Positions 46,359 through 55,423 of a stretch of DNA of 64,000 nt are shown in pieces. A program made the position numbers and the translations under genes. Numbering within the stretch: position 1 is the stretch's first letter; each line of letters opens with the position of its first letter. The DNA comes from an uncultured Nesterenkonia sp. (GTDB lineage: Bacteria > Actinomycetota > Actinomycetes > Actinomycetales > Micrococcaceae): the NCBI GenBank assembly GCA_947494195.1, contig CANLUC010000003.1, positions 310,001 to 374,000 on the forward strand, given 5' to 3'. The notes beneath the pieces are model-generated. The model had not been told where the DNA came from, did no database searches, and saw nothing but the letters and a program-made list of their open reading frames with translations.

Positions 46359-46945
46359 TACTGCGCCGCCCCCGTCTGGCCAGCCTGTGCTGACTGATCA
46401 GCGTCGAGATCGGCCAGGAAGCGATCCACCACTCGCTGGGAGCGGGTGTCGTCCTCGAGGGCCTCCCCGACGATGCGGCTTGCAAGCTGGGTGGCAAGTG
46501 TCCCCACCTCGGCCTGCAGGGAGTGCGCAGCCGAAGCCCGCTCGGCGGCGATGTGCTGCTGAGCCTGCTCGGTGATGCGAGCGGCCTCGGCCGCCGCCTT
46601 CTCCTTGTGCTCGGCAACGATCTCGGCGCCCTCGGCGCGAGCCTCCTCGCGGAGACGGCTCGCCTCCGCGCGTGCCTCGCTGAGGTTCTTCTCGTACTCG
46701 GCCTTCAGGGCCTCGGCCTCGGCCTGAGCCTTCTCAGCTTCGTGCAGGCCACCTTCGATGGCCTGTCTGCGGTCCTGGTAAGCCTTCTCGAACGCCGGGG
46801 CGATGAACTTCACCACGACGAAGAGCAGCGCGGCGAAGCCGACTGCGCTGGCGAGAATCTCCCAGGGATTGGGAACAAGGGGGTTTGCGTCCTCGGCCGC
46901 GGCCTGGAGCAATTGTGCCCTGATCATGCGTTCACCCATTTCCAT
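46358..46945 (-). CDS. atpF: F1Fo ATP synthase subunit b
   Basis: Membrane-anchored stator. 195 residues: a short outside part, one membrane helix (ILASAVGFAALLFVVVKFIA) and a long Glu/Ala/Arg-rich coiled coil (RQAIEGGLHEAEKAQAEAEA onward). Starts at MEMGER or, seven codons in, at MIRAQLLQAAA; the second has GGGTGA about four bases upstream and cannot be excluded. A single b gene implies a homodimeric stator. Confidence 0.95.
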   Translation of the reverse strand: MEMGERMIRAQLLQAAAEDANPLVPNPWEILASAVGFAALLFVVVKFIAPAFEKAYQDRRQAIEGGLHEAEKAQAEAEALKAEYEKNLSEARAEASRLREEARAEGAEIVAEHKEKAAAEAARITEQAQQHIAAERASAAHSLQAEVGTLATQLASRIVGEALEDDTRSQRVVDRFLADLDADQSAQAGQTGAAQ

Positions 46946-47013
46946 AGTCTGACGGTCCTATGACCGTGGTTCTGCGCTCCTGCGCCAACGTCCACGGCAT
47001 CATGTTGCGACCT

Positions 47014-47217
47014 CTAGAGGACGAAGGCGAAGACCAGAGCCAGAATCGCAAGGGCCTCGGCCAGTGCGAAGCCGAGCAGTGCGATGGGCTGCAGGATGCG
47101 CTGCGCCTCGGGCTGGCGGGCAACACCGTTGATGTAGGCCGAGAAGATCAGACCCACACCGATGGCGGAACCGATGGATGCCAGGCCGTAGCCGATCAGG
47201 TTAAGGGAACCATCCAT
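47014..47217 (-). CDS. atpE: F1Fo ATP synthase subunit c
   Basis: Proton-carrying ring subunit of Fo. 67 residues forming two helices: [20 protein letters not shown] and [20 protein letters not shown], with the essential carboxylate Glu in FALAEAL. The polar loop reads RQPEAQR. The frame is open upstream to 47304, but the ATG at 47217 gives the family N-terminus ([11 protein letters not shown]). The 130 bp between atpB and atpE contain short stems (CTGAA/TTCAG and CCCGG/CCGGG) that could help set the high expression c needs. Confidence 0.97.
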   Translation of the reverse strand: MDGSLNLIGYGLASIGSAIGVGLIFSAYINGVARQPEAQRILQPIALLGFALAEALAILALVFAFVL

Positions 47218-47347
47218 GTCCTTGTGCTCTCTTTCTGATAAGGATGCCGGCAGGTACACCGACAGATTCTTGGGTGCATCCCCATCCCCGGTCGAGCCGG
47301 GCATGGAGGTTTTTTCTCATGGGCGTGCTGCCCTGAAAATCTTCAGG

Positions 47348-48157
47348 CTAGTGGGCGTCCGCTTCGATCGCGCCCTGCAGATAGATCGCCGTGAGCAGTG
47401 CGAAGACGAAGGCCTGCAGGACCATCATGAGCAGCTCGAGGAAGTACAGCGCGATGAATCCGATCAGGACCAGGACGCCGGTGGCGTTCATCAGCAGCGA
47501 CTCCTGCTGGCCGATGAGGAACTCGGCGCCGGAGCCGGCGAGCATCACGATCATGTGACCGGCGAGCATCACGGCCATGAGTCGCAGCGAGTGCGTCACC
47601 GGACGAACGATGAAGTTCGAGATGATCTCCAGCGGGATCAGCAGCGGCAGCACCGCCTTCGGGACGCCTGCCGGAACGACTGCCAGCTTGAAGTAGCGGG
47701 GACCGTACTTCTGCACACCGACACCGATCCAGGTGAAGTACACGATGGCCGCCATCAGATAGGCAGGTCCGGCGTGGGAGAAGGTGGGCATCTGCAGGAA
47801 CGGAATGGCGCCGAAGAGGTTGTTGACCAGCACGAAGAAGAAGATCGCAAAGAGGAAGGGCACCCATTTGGCGAAGTGCTTCTCGCCGAGGATGTCCTTC
47901 GCGATGGTGTTGCGGACGAATCCGTAGCCGGCCTCTGCGGCCCACTGCAATCGTGACGGGACCAGTGACCGCTTCCGGATGGCCCACATGAAGAACAGGT
48001 AGATGATGATCACTGAAAGGATCGCCATCAGCATGTTCTTGCCGAAGCCTGTCCCCCATTCGGCCATCCACGGGAAGATCTCTGGGAGGTGGGTCTCACT
48101 GATCGTGGGCGGCGTGAATCCACCTTCATTGGTGGCCATGAGCGCAAGCGACTGCAA
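47348..48157 (-). CDS. atpB: F1Fo ATP synthase subunit a
   Basis: Stator membrane subunit that forms the proton half-channels with the c-ring. About 269 residues with the conserved arginine helix segment reading HSLRLMAVMLAGHM and the final helix FVFALLTAIYLQGAIE. The first ATG with the right frame (48139) has no ribosome-binding sequence. A TTG six codons earlier (48157) is preceded by GAGAGGA at seven bases, so I annotate the TTG start (LQSLALMATNEGG). A start at 48271 would add an improbable 38 residues. Second gene of the atp operon after atpI. Confidence 0.93.
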   Translation of the reverse strand: MQSLALMATNEGGFTPPTISETHLPEIFPWMAEWGTGFGKNMLMAILSVIIIYLFFMWAIRKRSLVPSRLQWAAEAGYGFVRNTIAKDILGEKHFAKWVPFLFAIFFFVLVNNLFGAIPFLQMPTFSHAGPAYLMAAIVYFTWIGVGVQKYGPRYFKLAVVPAGVPKAVLPLLIPLEIISNFIVRPVTHSLRLMAVMLAGHMIVMLAGSGAEFLIGQQESLLMNATGVLVLIGFIALYFLELLMMVLQAFVFALLTAIYLQGAIEADAH

Positions 48158-48388
48158 CGCTGGTCCTCTCTGCGGTGTCTTTCGATCCTGACAAGGATGA
48201 GCAATTGGTGCGGCGGCGAGTGGAGTGATGCTCGTCAGCCTGACGCGACCCTCGGCAAGCCTACCAAACACATTGTGTGATCCAGAGCATGGCCGATTTC
48301 TGCACCCAGTCTACTACATCGCGTAGAACTTCCCGGACGCAGGGACCGGCCGAGAAGGCTTCGACATGGGGCGTCGCAGAGGCAGACG
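48158..48388 (-). other. 231-bp leader between atpI and atpB
   Basis: No gene seen. It carries a TANNNT match TAGGCT on the minus strand at 48258-48263 and another (TAGACT) near 48310-48320, either of which could start an atpB transcript. A short CACAnTGTG-type symmetrical element lies at about 48270-48280. So atpB-C may be transcribed separately from the genes upstream of atpI. No convincing -35. Confidence 0.35.
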
Positions 48389-48820
48389 TCAGGGGTGCGG
48401 CGTCACGGTGAACCGCATCCTGCGGAAGGCCATCAGCTCCGCCGTCTGCCAGACCACCACGACCGCGAGGGCCGTGAGCCCTGCCCAGGCCGCACTGACC
48501 CAGTCAGGTGCTTCCACGGTGCTCAGCACGATGCCGAGCAGCGCCAGCTTGACCACGAAGCCCAGCATGAACGCCACGATCGTCAGTCCCGGGGCGTGAC
48601 GCTCAGCCAGGTCCACGATCAGCAGGGTGAGCGCGGAGAGCAGCACGACGGCGAGTCCACCTCCTGCCGCGCTGCCGGCCGCCGCCGGACCGTCGAGCAC
48701 CCAGCCGAGCCCCGCGGACAGTGCCGTGGCGAGCAGACCTGCCGCACAGGCGACGATCAGCACCCGGCGCCATCCGGTGAAGCGTTCGACCGGCTCAGAG
48801 GCCGCGAGAGGCTGGCTCAC
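48389..48820 (-). CDS. atpI: AtpI-like small membrane protein
   Basis: A 143-residue protein with four hydrophobic segments, placed directly before atpB, the position of AtpI (F-ATPase subunit I), which aids c-ring assembly or Mg2+ supply in other bacteria. Sequence similarity is weak, as is usual for AtpI, so the name rests mainly on location and topology. GTG start overlapping the wecA stop (GTGA). Confidence 0.7.
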   Translation of the reverse strand: MSQPLAASEPVERFTGWRRVLIVACAAGLLATALSAGLGWVLDGPAAAGSAAGGGLAVVLLSALTLLIVDLAERHAPGLTIVAFMLGFVVKLALLGIVLSTVEAPDWVSAAWAGLTALAVVVVWQTAELMAFRRMRFTVTPHP

Positions 48821-50046
48821 AGCTGTCCTTCCTCGGCCGCGGCGGGGCCAGGTTCATGGGGTGGCTGGTAGGGAGAGTGCGCAGGCTCTCCGCGGCGCTG
48901 CCTCAGCCGTCGTTCGCGCAGCGCCTGTTCGGCTGCCGCGCGGTTCACCCGGCGGGCTCGTCGGCGCAGCCAGGGACCCAGGGTGAAGACGACGGCGGCG
49001 CCGAGGCTCAGCATCATCAGCAGGGTGACGATCCACCATTCGACGAAATACAGGGACACCGCCCCGAAGGCGAACAGCGCGGACCAGAAGTACAGCAGCA
49101 GCACCGCCTGCGGATGGGAGTATCCGCCGTCGACCAGCTTGTGGTGCAGGTGACCGCGGTCCGGGCTGAAGGGTGAGGCGCCGCGCGCCGTGCGCCGAGC
49201 CACGGCGAGGGCCAGGTCCAGCAGCGGCAGCAGCGTCACAGCCAGCGGCAGCAGGATCGGCATGTACGCCGGGATGTTGCGAAACCTGAAGCCCTCGGTC
49301 AGCTGGCCGACGTCGGCGGTCACAGCGAGGGCGCCGGCCGCCATCACCAGACCCAGCAGCATCGCCCCGGTGTCTCCCATGATGATCCGCGACGGGTAGA
49401 AGTTGTGCGGCAGGAAGCCGAGGCAGGACCCCAGCAGCACCGCCATCAGCAGCGTGACCAGGTTGGAGGCGTCGAAGGCGTTGATCGAGAGCGTGAGCAG
49501 GTAGCTGTAGATGAAGAAGGCGGCAGCACCCAGGGCCGCCACACCTGAGGCCAGACCGTCGAGCCCGTCGATGAAGTTGAAGGCATTGATCGTCAGGACC
49601 ACCACGAAGACGGTGAGGAAGGCCTGCACCCAGGGCCCGCCCACGCCCAGCCAGCCCACCGGCATCACCTCCAGGGTGATGCCATGGACCACCAGGATGA
49701 CGGCGGATCCCACCTGTCCTGCGAGTTTGACCATCCAGGGGATGTCCCAGGCGTCGTCGGCCATCCCGACCAGGAGGATCAGCACCATCGCGGCGAAGAC
49801 CCCGCGCACCGGAGTGAGATCGGCGAAGATCCCCTCCAGATACGGGATCGTGGAGGCTGCGGCGAGCCCTACGATCATGCCCATGAACATAGCCACCCCG
49901 CCCCAGCGCGGCTTGATCTGGCTGTGCACGTCGCGGTCCCGGATCTGGGTGTAGATGCCCAGCTTCAGCGCGATCGTGCGGACCAATGGCGTCAGCAGAT
50001 AGGTGACCACCATCGACACGGCCAGGACGGCGAGGAAATAGATCAT
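48817..50046 (-). CDS. wecA: Undecaprenyl-phosphate sugar-1-phosphate transferase (WecA/TagO/MraY superfamily)
   Basis: Membrane enzyme that moves a sugar-1-phosphate, likely GlcNAc-1-P, from a UDP-sugar to undecaprenyl phosphate to start cell-wall polymer synthesis. 409 residues with about 11 helices. Catalytic motifs: an aspartate pair region MADDAWDIPWM, NAFNFIDGLDGLASG, and MGDTGAMLLG. The HLHHKL segment (DRGHLHHKLVDGG) is typical of the WecA/TagO branch. The C-terminal 45 residues are basic and cytoplasmic. It overlaps tsaC upstream and atpI downstream by four bases each. Confidence 0.92.
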   Translation of the reverse strand: MIYFLAVLAVSMVVTYLLTPLVRTIALKLGIYTQIRDRDVHSQIKPRWGGVAMFMGMIVGLAAASTIPYLEGIFADLTPVRGVFAAMVLILLVGMADDAWDIPWMVKLAGQVGSAVILVVHGITLEVMPVGWLGVGGPWVQAFLTVFVVVLTINAFNFIDGLDGLASGVAALGAAAFFIYSYLLTLSINAFDASNLVTLLMAVLLGSCLGFLPHNFYPSRIIMGDTGAMLLGLVMAAGALAVTADVGQLTEGFRFRNIPAYMPILLPLAVTLLPLLDLALAVARRTARGASPFSPDRGHLHHKLVDGGYSHPQAVLLLYFWSALFAFGAVSLYFVEWWIVTLLMMLSLGAAVVFTLGPWLRRRARRVNRAAAEQALRERRLRQRRGEPAHSPYQPPHEPGPAAAEEGQL

Positions 50047-50732
50047 GAGGGAGAGTCGGAGGCCTTTGCAGCAGCATCTTCGATCCCGCGCACCGTGGGC
50101 TCGATGGCCTGGATCTCCGCCAGCGGCAGCGCACCCTGGCGCACCACTCGGGGCGGCGTCACGGTGGCATCGATGATCGTCGAGGCGGCGCTGGAGCTGC
50201 GGGCACCGCCGTCGAGGTAGACCGAGACGGATTCCGCGAGCATCTGCTGGGCCTCTTCGACGGAGGTGGCCGCGTCCATGCCGGTCCGGTTCGCCGAGGA
50301 GACCGCGAGCGGACCGGTGGCGCCCAGCAGGTCCAGGGCCAGCTCATCGGCGGGCATGCGCAGCGCCACGGTTCCGTGGGTCTCCCCCAGGTCCCAGTGC
50401 AGCGAGGGCTGAGCCTGCAGGATCAGAGTCATCGCGCCGGGCCAGAAGGCCCCGGCGAGTGCGCGCGCCGCCTCGGGGACATCGATCGCCAGTGCGTCCA
50501 TGACCTCCGCTCGGCCGATCAGCACCGGCGGGGGCATCGCACGGCTGCGACCCTTGGCCGCGAGCAGCACGGCGACAGCCTGCGGGGAGAAGGCGTCGGC
50601 GCCGATGCCGTAGACGGTGTCCGTGGGCAGGACCACGACCTCTCCGCGAGAGAGCGCATCCTGGGCCTGGGCGATCCCCTCAGCGCGGGAGGCTGGGTCC
50701 ATACAGTCGACTGTTCGGCTCACGCGGGACAT
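50043..50732 (-). CDS. tsaC: L-threonylcarbamoyladenylate synthase, Sua5/YrdC family
   Basis: Forms threonylcarbamoyl-AMP for the t6A modification of ANN-decoding tRNAs. The 229 residues carry the family sequences RGEVVVLPTDTVYGIGADAF, KGRSRAMPPPVLIGR and TGPLAVSSANRTGM in order. The ATG at 50732 overlaps the prmC 3' end by 13 bases. A GTG at 50723 overlaps the prmC TGA by four bases and is an equally plausible coupled start. Upstream partner PrmC also serves translation, a common actinobacterial pairing. Confidence 0.93.
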   Translation of the reverse strand: MSRVSRTVDCMDPASRAEGIAQAQDALSRGEVVVLPTDTVYGIGADAFSPQAVAVLLAAKGRSRAMPPPVLIGRAEVMDALAIDVPEAARALAGAFWPGAMTLILQAQPSLHWDLGETHGTVALRMPADELALDLLGATGPLAVSSANRTGMDAATSVEEAQQMLAESVSVYLDGGARSSSAASTIIDATVTPPRVVRQGALPLAEIQAIEPTVRGIEDAAAKASDSPS

Positions 50733-51670
50733 TCTTTCATGTGCGATGCGGGTTCTTCGTCAAGGGCTGCGCTTGTTGCTCGGTCACGTCCGGTGAGGTC
50801 CTGATGCGTGGCCACCGCGCTCAGAGCCGCATCGGCGCGGCAGCGTGCCGCCAGGGCGGGGGCTTGGACCTCCGCGTGTTCCAGGATGAACCATCCTCCT
50901 GGGACCAGCAGTCGCTTGGCGGTCTCGATCACCGCGAAGGGCATGGCCAGCCCGTCCGCCCCGCCGCCGTAGAGGGCCAGTTCGGGGTCGTGGACCCGGA
51001 CCTCCTCCTCGCGCGGGACCATCCCCTCAGGGATATAGGGCGGATTGGAGACGACGACGTCGAAGCTCGCCTCCCACCCCGGCGGCACCTCGCGCAGGTC
51101 ACGCTGGTGCAGCGTCACCCCGAGCGGGCCGAGGTTCAGCTCGGCCCAGGCCACTGCCGACGCAGAGAGCTCCACGGCGTGGACCTCCGCCTGCGGGTGC
51201 TCTGCGGCGATGGCAGCGGCGAGGGCGCCGGACCCGGTTCCGAGATCCACCACTCGTGGCCTCCACCCAGCGGGCCGGCTCTGCGCCATGGAGGCCAGCT
51301 TCTCGAGCGCCACCTGGGCCACCTGCTCCGTCTCGGGGCGCGGGATGAACACGCCGGGTCCCACTCGAAGCTGGAGGTGCCTGAACGGTGCGACTCCGGT
51401 CAGGTGCTGCAGCGGCACACGAGCCTCCCGCTCCCCCACCAGATCGGTGAAGCGCGCCGCCTGGGGCGCGGTCAGTGCGCTGCCGGCGATCGCCATCGCC
51501 GCGAGACGTCCGCGGGAGACGTCCAGCACATGGGCGGCCAGCACCTCGGCGTCCACGCGCGGGCTGGGCACGCCGGCCTCGCTGAGGCGTCGGGTCGCTT
51601 CGCGCAGGAGCACGTCGGTGCTGTGCTCCACCCCGGTGCTGTGTTCCGCCCCTGAATCGTGCTGGACCAT
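50720..51670 (-). CDS. prmC: Release factor glutamine methyltransferase
   Basis: SAM-dependent enzyme that methylates the GGQ glutamine of release factors, including PrfA encoded just upstream. 316 residues with the SAM motif DLGTGSG (142-148) and catalytic NPPY (209-212). The helical N-terminal substrate domain includes LREATRRLSEAGVPSPRVDAEV. The first 20 residues contain a small repeat (HSTG then HSTD) absent from typical family members. Five bases after prfA. Confidence 0.94.
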   Translation of the reverse strand: MVQHDSGAEHSTGVEHSTDVLLREATRRLSEAGVPSPRVDAEVLAAHVLDVSRGRLAAMAIAGSALTAPQAARFTDLVGEREARVPLQHLTGVAPFRHLQLRVGPGVFIPRPETEQVAQVALEKLASMAQSRPAGWRPRVVDLGTGSGALAAAIAAEHPQAEVHAVELSASAVAWAELNLGPLGVTLHQRDLREVPPGWEASFDVVVSNPPYIPEGMVPREEEVRVHDPELALYGGGADGLAMPFAVIETAKRLLVPGGWFILEHAEVQAPALAARCRADAALSAVATHQDLTGRDRATSAALDEEPASHMKECPA

Positions 51671-51675
51671 CGGGC

Positions 51676-52782
51676 TCAGCTCTCGGTGTCGTTCAGCGCC
51701 GCGAGTCGCTCCTGCTCATCGAGCTGGACACAGGACTGGATCACGGCTTCGAGGTCACCGTTGATCACGGTGTCCAGGTTGTAGGCCTTGTACCCGCTGC
51801 GGTGATCCGCGATCCGGTTCTCCGGGTAGTTGTAGGTGCGGATCCGTTCCGAGCGGTCCATGGTGCGGACCTGGGACTTGCGCACCTGGGCGTTGTCGGC
51901 GTCGATCTGTTCCTGCTGGTGAGCAAGGATCCGGGAGCGCAGCACCCGCATCGCGGCGTCCTTGTTCTGCAGCTGGGACTTCTCGTTCTGCATGGCCACC
52001 ACGATCCCGGTGGGCAGGTGGGTGATGCGCACGGCGGAGTCGGTGGTGTTCACGGACTGTCCGCCGGGGCCCGAGGAGCGATAGACGTCGATCTTGAGAT
52101 CATTCTGACTGAGTTCGACCTCCTCCGGCTCATCGACCTCAGGCAGGACGAGCACACCGGCCGCAGAGGTATGGATGCGTCCCTGCGATTCCGTCTCGGG
52201 CACACGCTGCACGCGGTGCACGCCACCTTCGAACTTCAGGTGGGCGTAGACGCCGAGCGCCGGATCATTGGTGGAAGACTTGATCGCCATCTGCACGTCC
52301 TTATAGCCGCCGGCGTCTGAGGCGGTGGCCGAGAGGATCTCGGTCTTCCAGCCCTTGGACTCGGCGTAGCGGGTGTACATGCGCAACAGGTCTCCGGCGA
52401 AGAGCGCGGCCTCGTCACCGCCAGCACCGCCCTTGACCTCGATGATCACGTTGCGCACGTCGTTCTCATCGCGAGGAATGAGCATGCGCAGCAGCTTGGC
52501 GGCGGCGGCGTCGAGCTGCTCGGTCAGCGCCGGGATCTCAGCGGCGAACTCTGCGTCCTCCTGGGCGAGCTCCTGGGTGGTGGCGAGGTCCTCGCTGATC
52601 CGCTTCCAGTTCTTGTGCGCCTCGGCGACGCCGTTGAGCTGGGCGTAGCGGCGTCCCAGGCGGCGCGCCAGGGACTGGTCGGCATGGACCTCAGGGTCGG
52701 CAAGCTGCTCCTGGAGCTCGGCATGCTCGGCGAGCAGCGTCGAGACGGAGTCGAACATCCGGGCATTGATCTCTGCGCTCAT
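51676..52782 (-). CDS. prfA: Peptide chain release factor 1
   Basis: Recognises UAA and UAG stop codons and triggers peptide release. 368 residues with the GGQ motif in [10 protein letters not shown] (240-242). The codon-recognition tripeptide is PET (195-197) in [10 protein letters not shown]; the outer P and T of the family P-x-T motif are retained. The substrate of PrmC, encoded directly downstream. No rpmE gene lies between rho and prfA, unlike in Mycobacterium. Confidence 0.96.
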   Translation of the reverse strand: MSAEINARMFDSVSTLLAEHAELQEQLADPEVHADQSLARRLGRRYAQLNGVAEAHKNWKRISEDLATTQELAQEDAEFAAEIPALTEQLDAAAAKLLRMLIPRDENDVRNVIIEVKGGAGGDEAALFAGDLLRMYTRYAESKGWKTEILSATASDAGGYKDVQMAIKSSTNDPALGVYAHLKFEGGVHRVQRVPETESQGRIHTSAAGVLVLPEVDEPEEVELSQNDLKIDVYRSSGPGGQSVNTTDSAVRITHLPTGIVVAMQNEKSQLQNKDAAMRVLRSRILAHQQEQIDADNAQVRKSQVRTMDRSERIRTYNYPENRIADHRSGYKAYNLDTVINGDLEAVIQSCVQLDEQERLAALNDTES

Positions 52783-52852
52783 GGGCGGGTTCTCTCTGTT
52801 TCCGTGTCTGCCCGATCATGCGGGGCGGGTGTGGACCGGGATGGTACAGGCA

Positions 52853-52886
52853 AAGCCCGGGGCGAGCTCATGCTCACCCCGGGCTT
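52853..52886 (-). terminator. Hairpin between rho and prfA
   Basis: AAGCCCGGGG (52853-52862) pairs with CCCCGGGCTT (52877-52886); after one mismatch GAGC pairs with GCTC around a four-base loop. It starts 16 bp after the rho stop codon. It probably ends the rho transcript. Confidence 0.75.
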
Positions 52887-52901
52887 GCGCTGTTGAAGCG
52901 G

Positions 52902-55115
52902 CTAGCTGCCGTTGTCACCAAGCGTGGTCTTGGAGGCACGCATCAGGAACTCCGCATTGGACTGGGTCTCCTTGAGCTTGTTGATCAGCAGATCCAGACC
53001 CTGCTCCTGCTCGAGTCCGGAGAGGACGCGGCGCAGCTTCCACATGATCTTGACCTCCTCCGGCGAGAGCAGATTCTCCTCGCGACGGGTGGAGGACTCG
53101 TTGACGCTCACGGCCGGGAAGATCCGCTTGTCCGCCAGGCGGCGGGACAGACGCAGCTCCATGTTGCCGGTGCCCTTGAACTCCTCGAAGATGACCTCGT
53201 CCATCTTGGACCCGGTCTCCACCAGCGCGGTGGCGAGGATGGTGAGCGAGCCGCCGTTCTCGATGTTGCGCGCAGCGCCGAAGAATCGCTTCGGCGGGTA
53301 GAGCGCATTGGCATCGACGCCGCCGGAGAGGATGCGACCCGAGGCGGGGGCAGCGGTGTTGTACGCACGTCCGAGACGAGTCATGGAGTCCAGCAGCACG
53401 ACGACGTCCTTGCCCAGCTCCACGAGACGCTTCGCGCGTTCGATGGCCAGCTCAGCGACCGTGGTGTGGTCATCCGCAGGGCGGTCGAAGGTCGAGGCGA
53501 TGACCTCGCCGTCGACCGTGCGCTGCATGTCGGTGACTTCCTCGGGGCGCTCGTCGACCAGGACCATCATGAGGTGGACCTCAGGGTTGTTGGTCTTGAT
53601 CGCGCTGGCCAGGGCCTGCAGGATGATCGTCTTGCCTGCCTTGGGCGGGGAGACGATGAGCCCGCGCTGACCCTTGCCGATGGGGGCGATGAGGTCGATC
53701 ACGCGTGGCGCGATGTTCTTCGGATCGCCTTCCAGACGCAGACGGTCCTGCGGGTAGAGCGGGACCAGCTTGCTGAACTCGACGCGGTCGGTGTTGGACT
53801 CGGCGGGACGTCCGTTGACCGCGTCCAGCTTCACCAGCGCGTTGAACTTGGCGCGCTTATTGGGGTTCTCGCCTTCGCGTGGCGCCCGGATGTGACCGTG
53901 GACGGCGTCGCCCTTGCGCAGGTTGTGCCGCTTGACCTGGGCGAGTGAGACGTAGACGTCATTGGGTCCGGAGAGGTAGCCCGAGGTGCGCACAAAGGCG
54001 TAGTTGTCGAGCACGTCCAGGATGCCCGCCACGGGCACCAGGACGTCATCCTCGGTGATCTCGGTGTCGTCGACCTCGGGGTCGCGCCCGCGGCGACGGT
54101 TGTTGCGGTCGCCGCGATCATTGCGGTCGTTGCGATCGTTGCGATCGTTGCGATCGTTGCGGTCGTTACGGTTCCGGTTGCGACGATTGCGCCGCTCCTC
54201 ATCGCGGCCGCCCTCATTGCGGTTGTTGTCACGACCACCGTCATTGCGGCTGTTGCGACCGCCGCCGTCATTGCGGTTGTCACGATTGTTGTCACGACCG
54301 CCGTCGTTGCGGTTGTCGCGATCGTTGTCACGACCCCCGTCGTTGCGGCTGTCGCGGTTGTCGTCGCGCCCGCCGTCGTTGCGGCTGCCACGGTTGTTGT
54401 CGCGACCGCCGTCGTTGCGGTTGTCGCGGTTGTCGTCGCGCCCGTTGTTGTCGCGATTGCGGCGACCGCGGCCTTCGCCGTCGTTGTCCTGATCCGCGCC
54501 GTTGGTCTGCGCGGGGCTGGACTCCTGACCGTTCTGCTGCGGTCCACCGTTGTCGTCACGGTTGCGATTGCGGCGGTTGCGATTGCGTCCGCGGGGCTGA
54601 CCCTCGCCGGAGTCCTCGGAACCGTTGTTCTGCGCACCCTGCTCGTCCGCGCTGCGGCTCTGTGCTGCGGCCTGATCGGAGCGGCTGTTCTCGGTGCTGG
54701 TGTTCTGCGCGTTCTCGGCGTCGTTCTTTGTCGACGCGGCCTGCTCGGCCTCCTGCGGGGCGGCATCGGCCTTGGCCCGGCGACGGTTGCGCTTCGGGGC
54801 GGCGGGCTCGTCGGCTGCGGCCTTCCCCTGAGCCTCTCCGCCTGCGGCGGATTGTCCGTCACGGCCCTCAGTGGCCGCCTGCTCCTGCTTCTTGTCCCGT
54901 TCTGCGACTGCCCCGCCGCGCTGGTGTGAGGAGATGGCCTCGACCAGCGCGGACTTGCGCATGCGGGAGCTTCCGGTGATGCCGAGCTGGGAGGCAAGTG
55001 CCTGCAGCTGGGCGAGCTTCAGACCGGCAAGCCCGGAGCTCTTGGCCTCGGGTGCAGCGGACTCGGCCGTTTCGGCGGTCTGAGTCGCAGTGGTCTCAGC
55101 GGTGGTTTCTGTCAC
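52902..55115 (-). CDS. rho: Transcription termination factor Rho with a long disordered insertion
   Basis: Hexameric RNA translocase that ends untranslated transcripts. At 737 residues it is far longer than E. coli Rho (419). Order: a Rho_N helical start (about 28-65, [20 protein letters not shown]), then a low-complexity region of about 280 residues. That region is first Ala/Glu/Gln-rich and then made of Arg/Asp/Asn/Gly repeats. It continues with the RNA-binding OB fold ([20 protein letters not shown]) and the ATPase with P-loop [15 protein letters not shown] and the R-loop region [12 protein letters not shown] start with GGAAGGAA upstream. Long Arg-rich insertions are known in actinobacterial Rho; the repeat number here is notable. 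Confidence 0.96.
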   Translation of the reverse strand: MTETTAETTATQTAETAESAAPEAKSSGLAGLKLAQLQALASQLGITGSSRMRKSALVEAISSHQRGGAVAERDKKQEQAATEGRDGQSAAGGEAQGKAAADEPAAPKRNRRRAKADAAPQEAEQAASTKNDAENAQNTSTENSRSDQAAAQSRSADEQGAQNNGSEDSGEGQPRGRNRNRRNRNRDDNGGPQQNGQESSPAQTNGADQDNDGEGRGRRNRDNNGRDDNRDNRNDGGRDNNRGSRNDGGRDDNRDSRNDGGRDNDRDNRNDGGRDNNRDNRNDGGGRNSRNDGGRDNNRNEGGRDEERRNRRNRNRNDRNDRNDRNDRNDRNDRGDRNNRRRGRDPEVDDTEITEDDVLVPVAGILDVLDNYAFVRTSGYLSGPNDVYVSLAQVKRHNLRKGDAVHGHIRAPREGENPNKRAKFNALVKLDAVNGRPAESNTDRVEFSKLVPLYPQDRLRLEGDPKNIAPRVIDLIAPIGKGQRGLIVSPPKAGKTIILQALASAIKTNNPEVHLMMVLVDERPEEVTDMQRTVDGEVIASTFDRPADDHTTVAELAIERAKRLVELGKDVVVLLDSMTRLGRAYNTAAPASGRILSGGVDANALYPPKRFFGAARNIENGGSLTILATALVETGSKMDEVIFEEFKGTGNMELRLSRRLADKRIFPAVSVNESSTRREENLLSPEEVKIMWKLRRVLSGLEQEQGLDLLINKLKETQSNAEFLMRASKTTLGDNGS
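54116..54170. repeat. 9-bp tandem repeats in rho
   Basis: About six near-identical 9-bp units (GATCGTTGC and variants on the plus strand) encode a run of Asn-Asp-Arg triplets in the disordered region of Rho. Such tracts can change length by slippage without shifting frame. Confidence 0.8.
54228..54460. repeat. 36-bp periodic repeats in rho
   Basis: Five to six degenerate 36-bp units encode a 12-residue Asn/Asp/Arg/Gly consensus around RNDGGRD. The period equals that of some CRISPR repeats, but the units are continuous, coding and without spacers. Confidence 0.8.
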
Positions 55116-55423
55116 GAAGGTTCCTTCCCCCTCGTCAGGCAGGCCCGGCGGATGCGCCGTCCTGCGGTGTCTTCAACGGAGCGTCAGAGGTCCGTTGGCT
55201 TATTTCTGTTTTTCCGCGCATACAACGTTGGGGAGATTTCTTGCATGGTCCGCGTCCCCGGCGGGGAGTGGGATCATCGCGGGGCCCTGTTGGATCCCCC
55301 TCGGTGGAGAGGGCAGCGGCCAGCGCGCTCAGGAAAAAAGTGCAACTCGCGCGGAGGAACATTCTGATGATTGCCCTGGGTCCATCATGGTGATCCCGGA
55401 GGCGCAGCATGCAGTGCACACTG
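55116..55423 (-). other. 308-bp rho leader region
   Basis: No convincing gene. On the minus strand, leading into rho, it contains a six-T run (about 55335-55340), a CAACGGA/TCCGTTG stem (55174-55197) and a TCCCC/GGGGA stem (55255-55267). An ATG-initiated 19-codon open stretch begins at an ATG-ATG near 55390. Rho is often autoregulated through its leader, so this is the place to look; nothing seen proves it. Confidence 0.45.

Noticed and set aside
54228-54460. 36-bp repeats resembling a CRISPR array
   Set aside because: Units are contiguous with no unique spacers, diverge at wobble positions, lie within the rho coding frame, and no cas genes are present.
53831-54997. 388-codon alternative frame inside rho with Thr/Ala/Arg repeats
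   Set aside because: Periodicity comes from the rho coding repeats read out of frame; no ribosome-binding site or domain.
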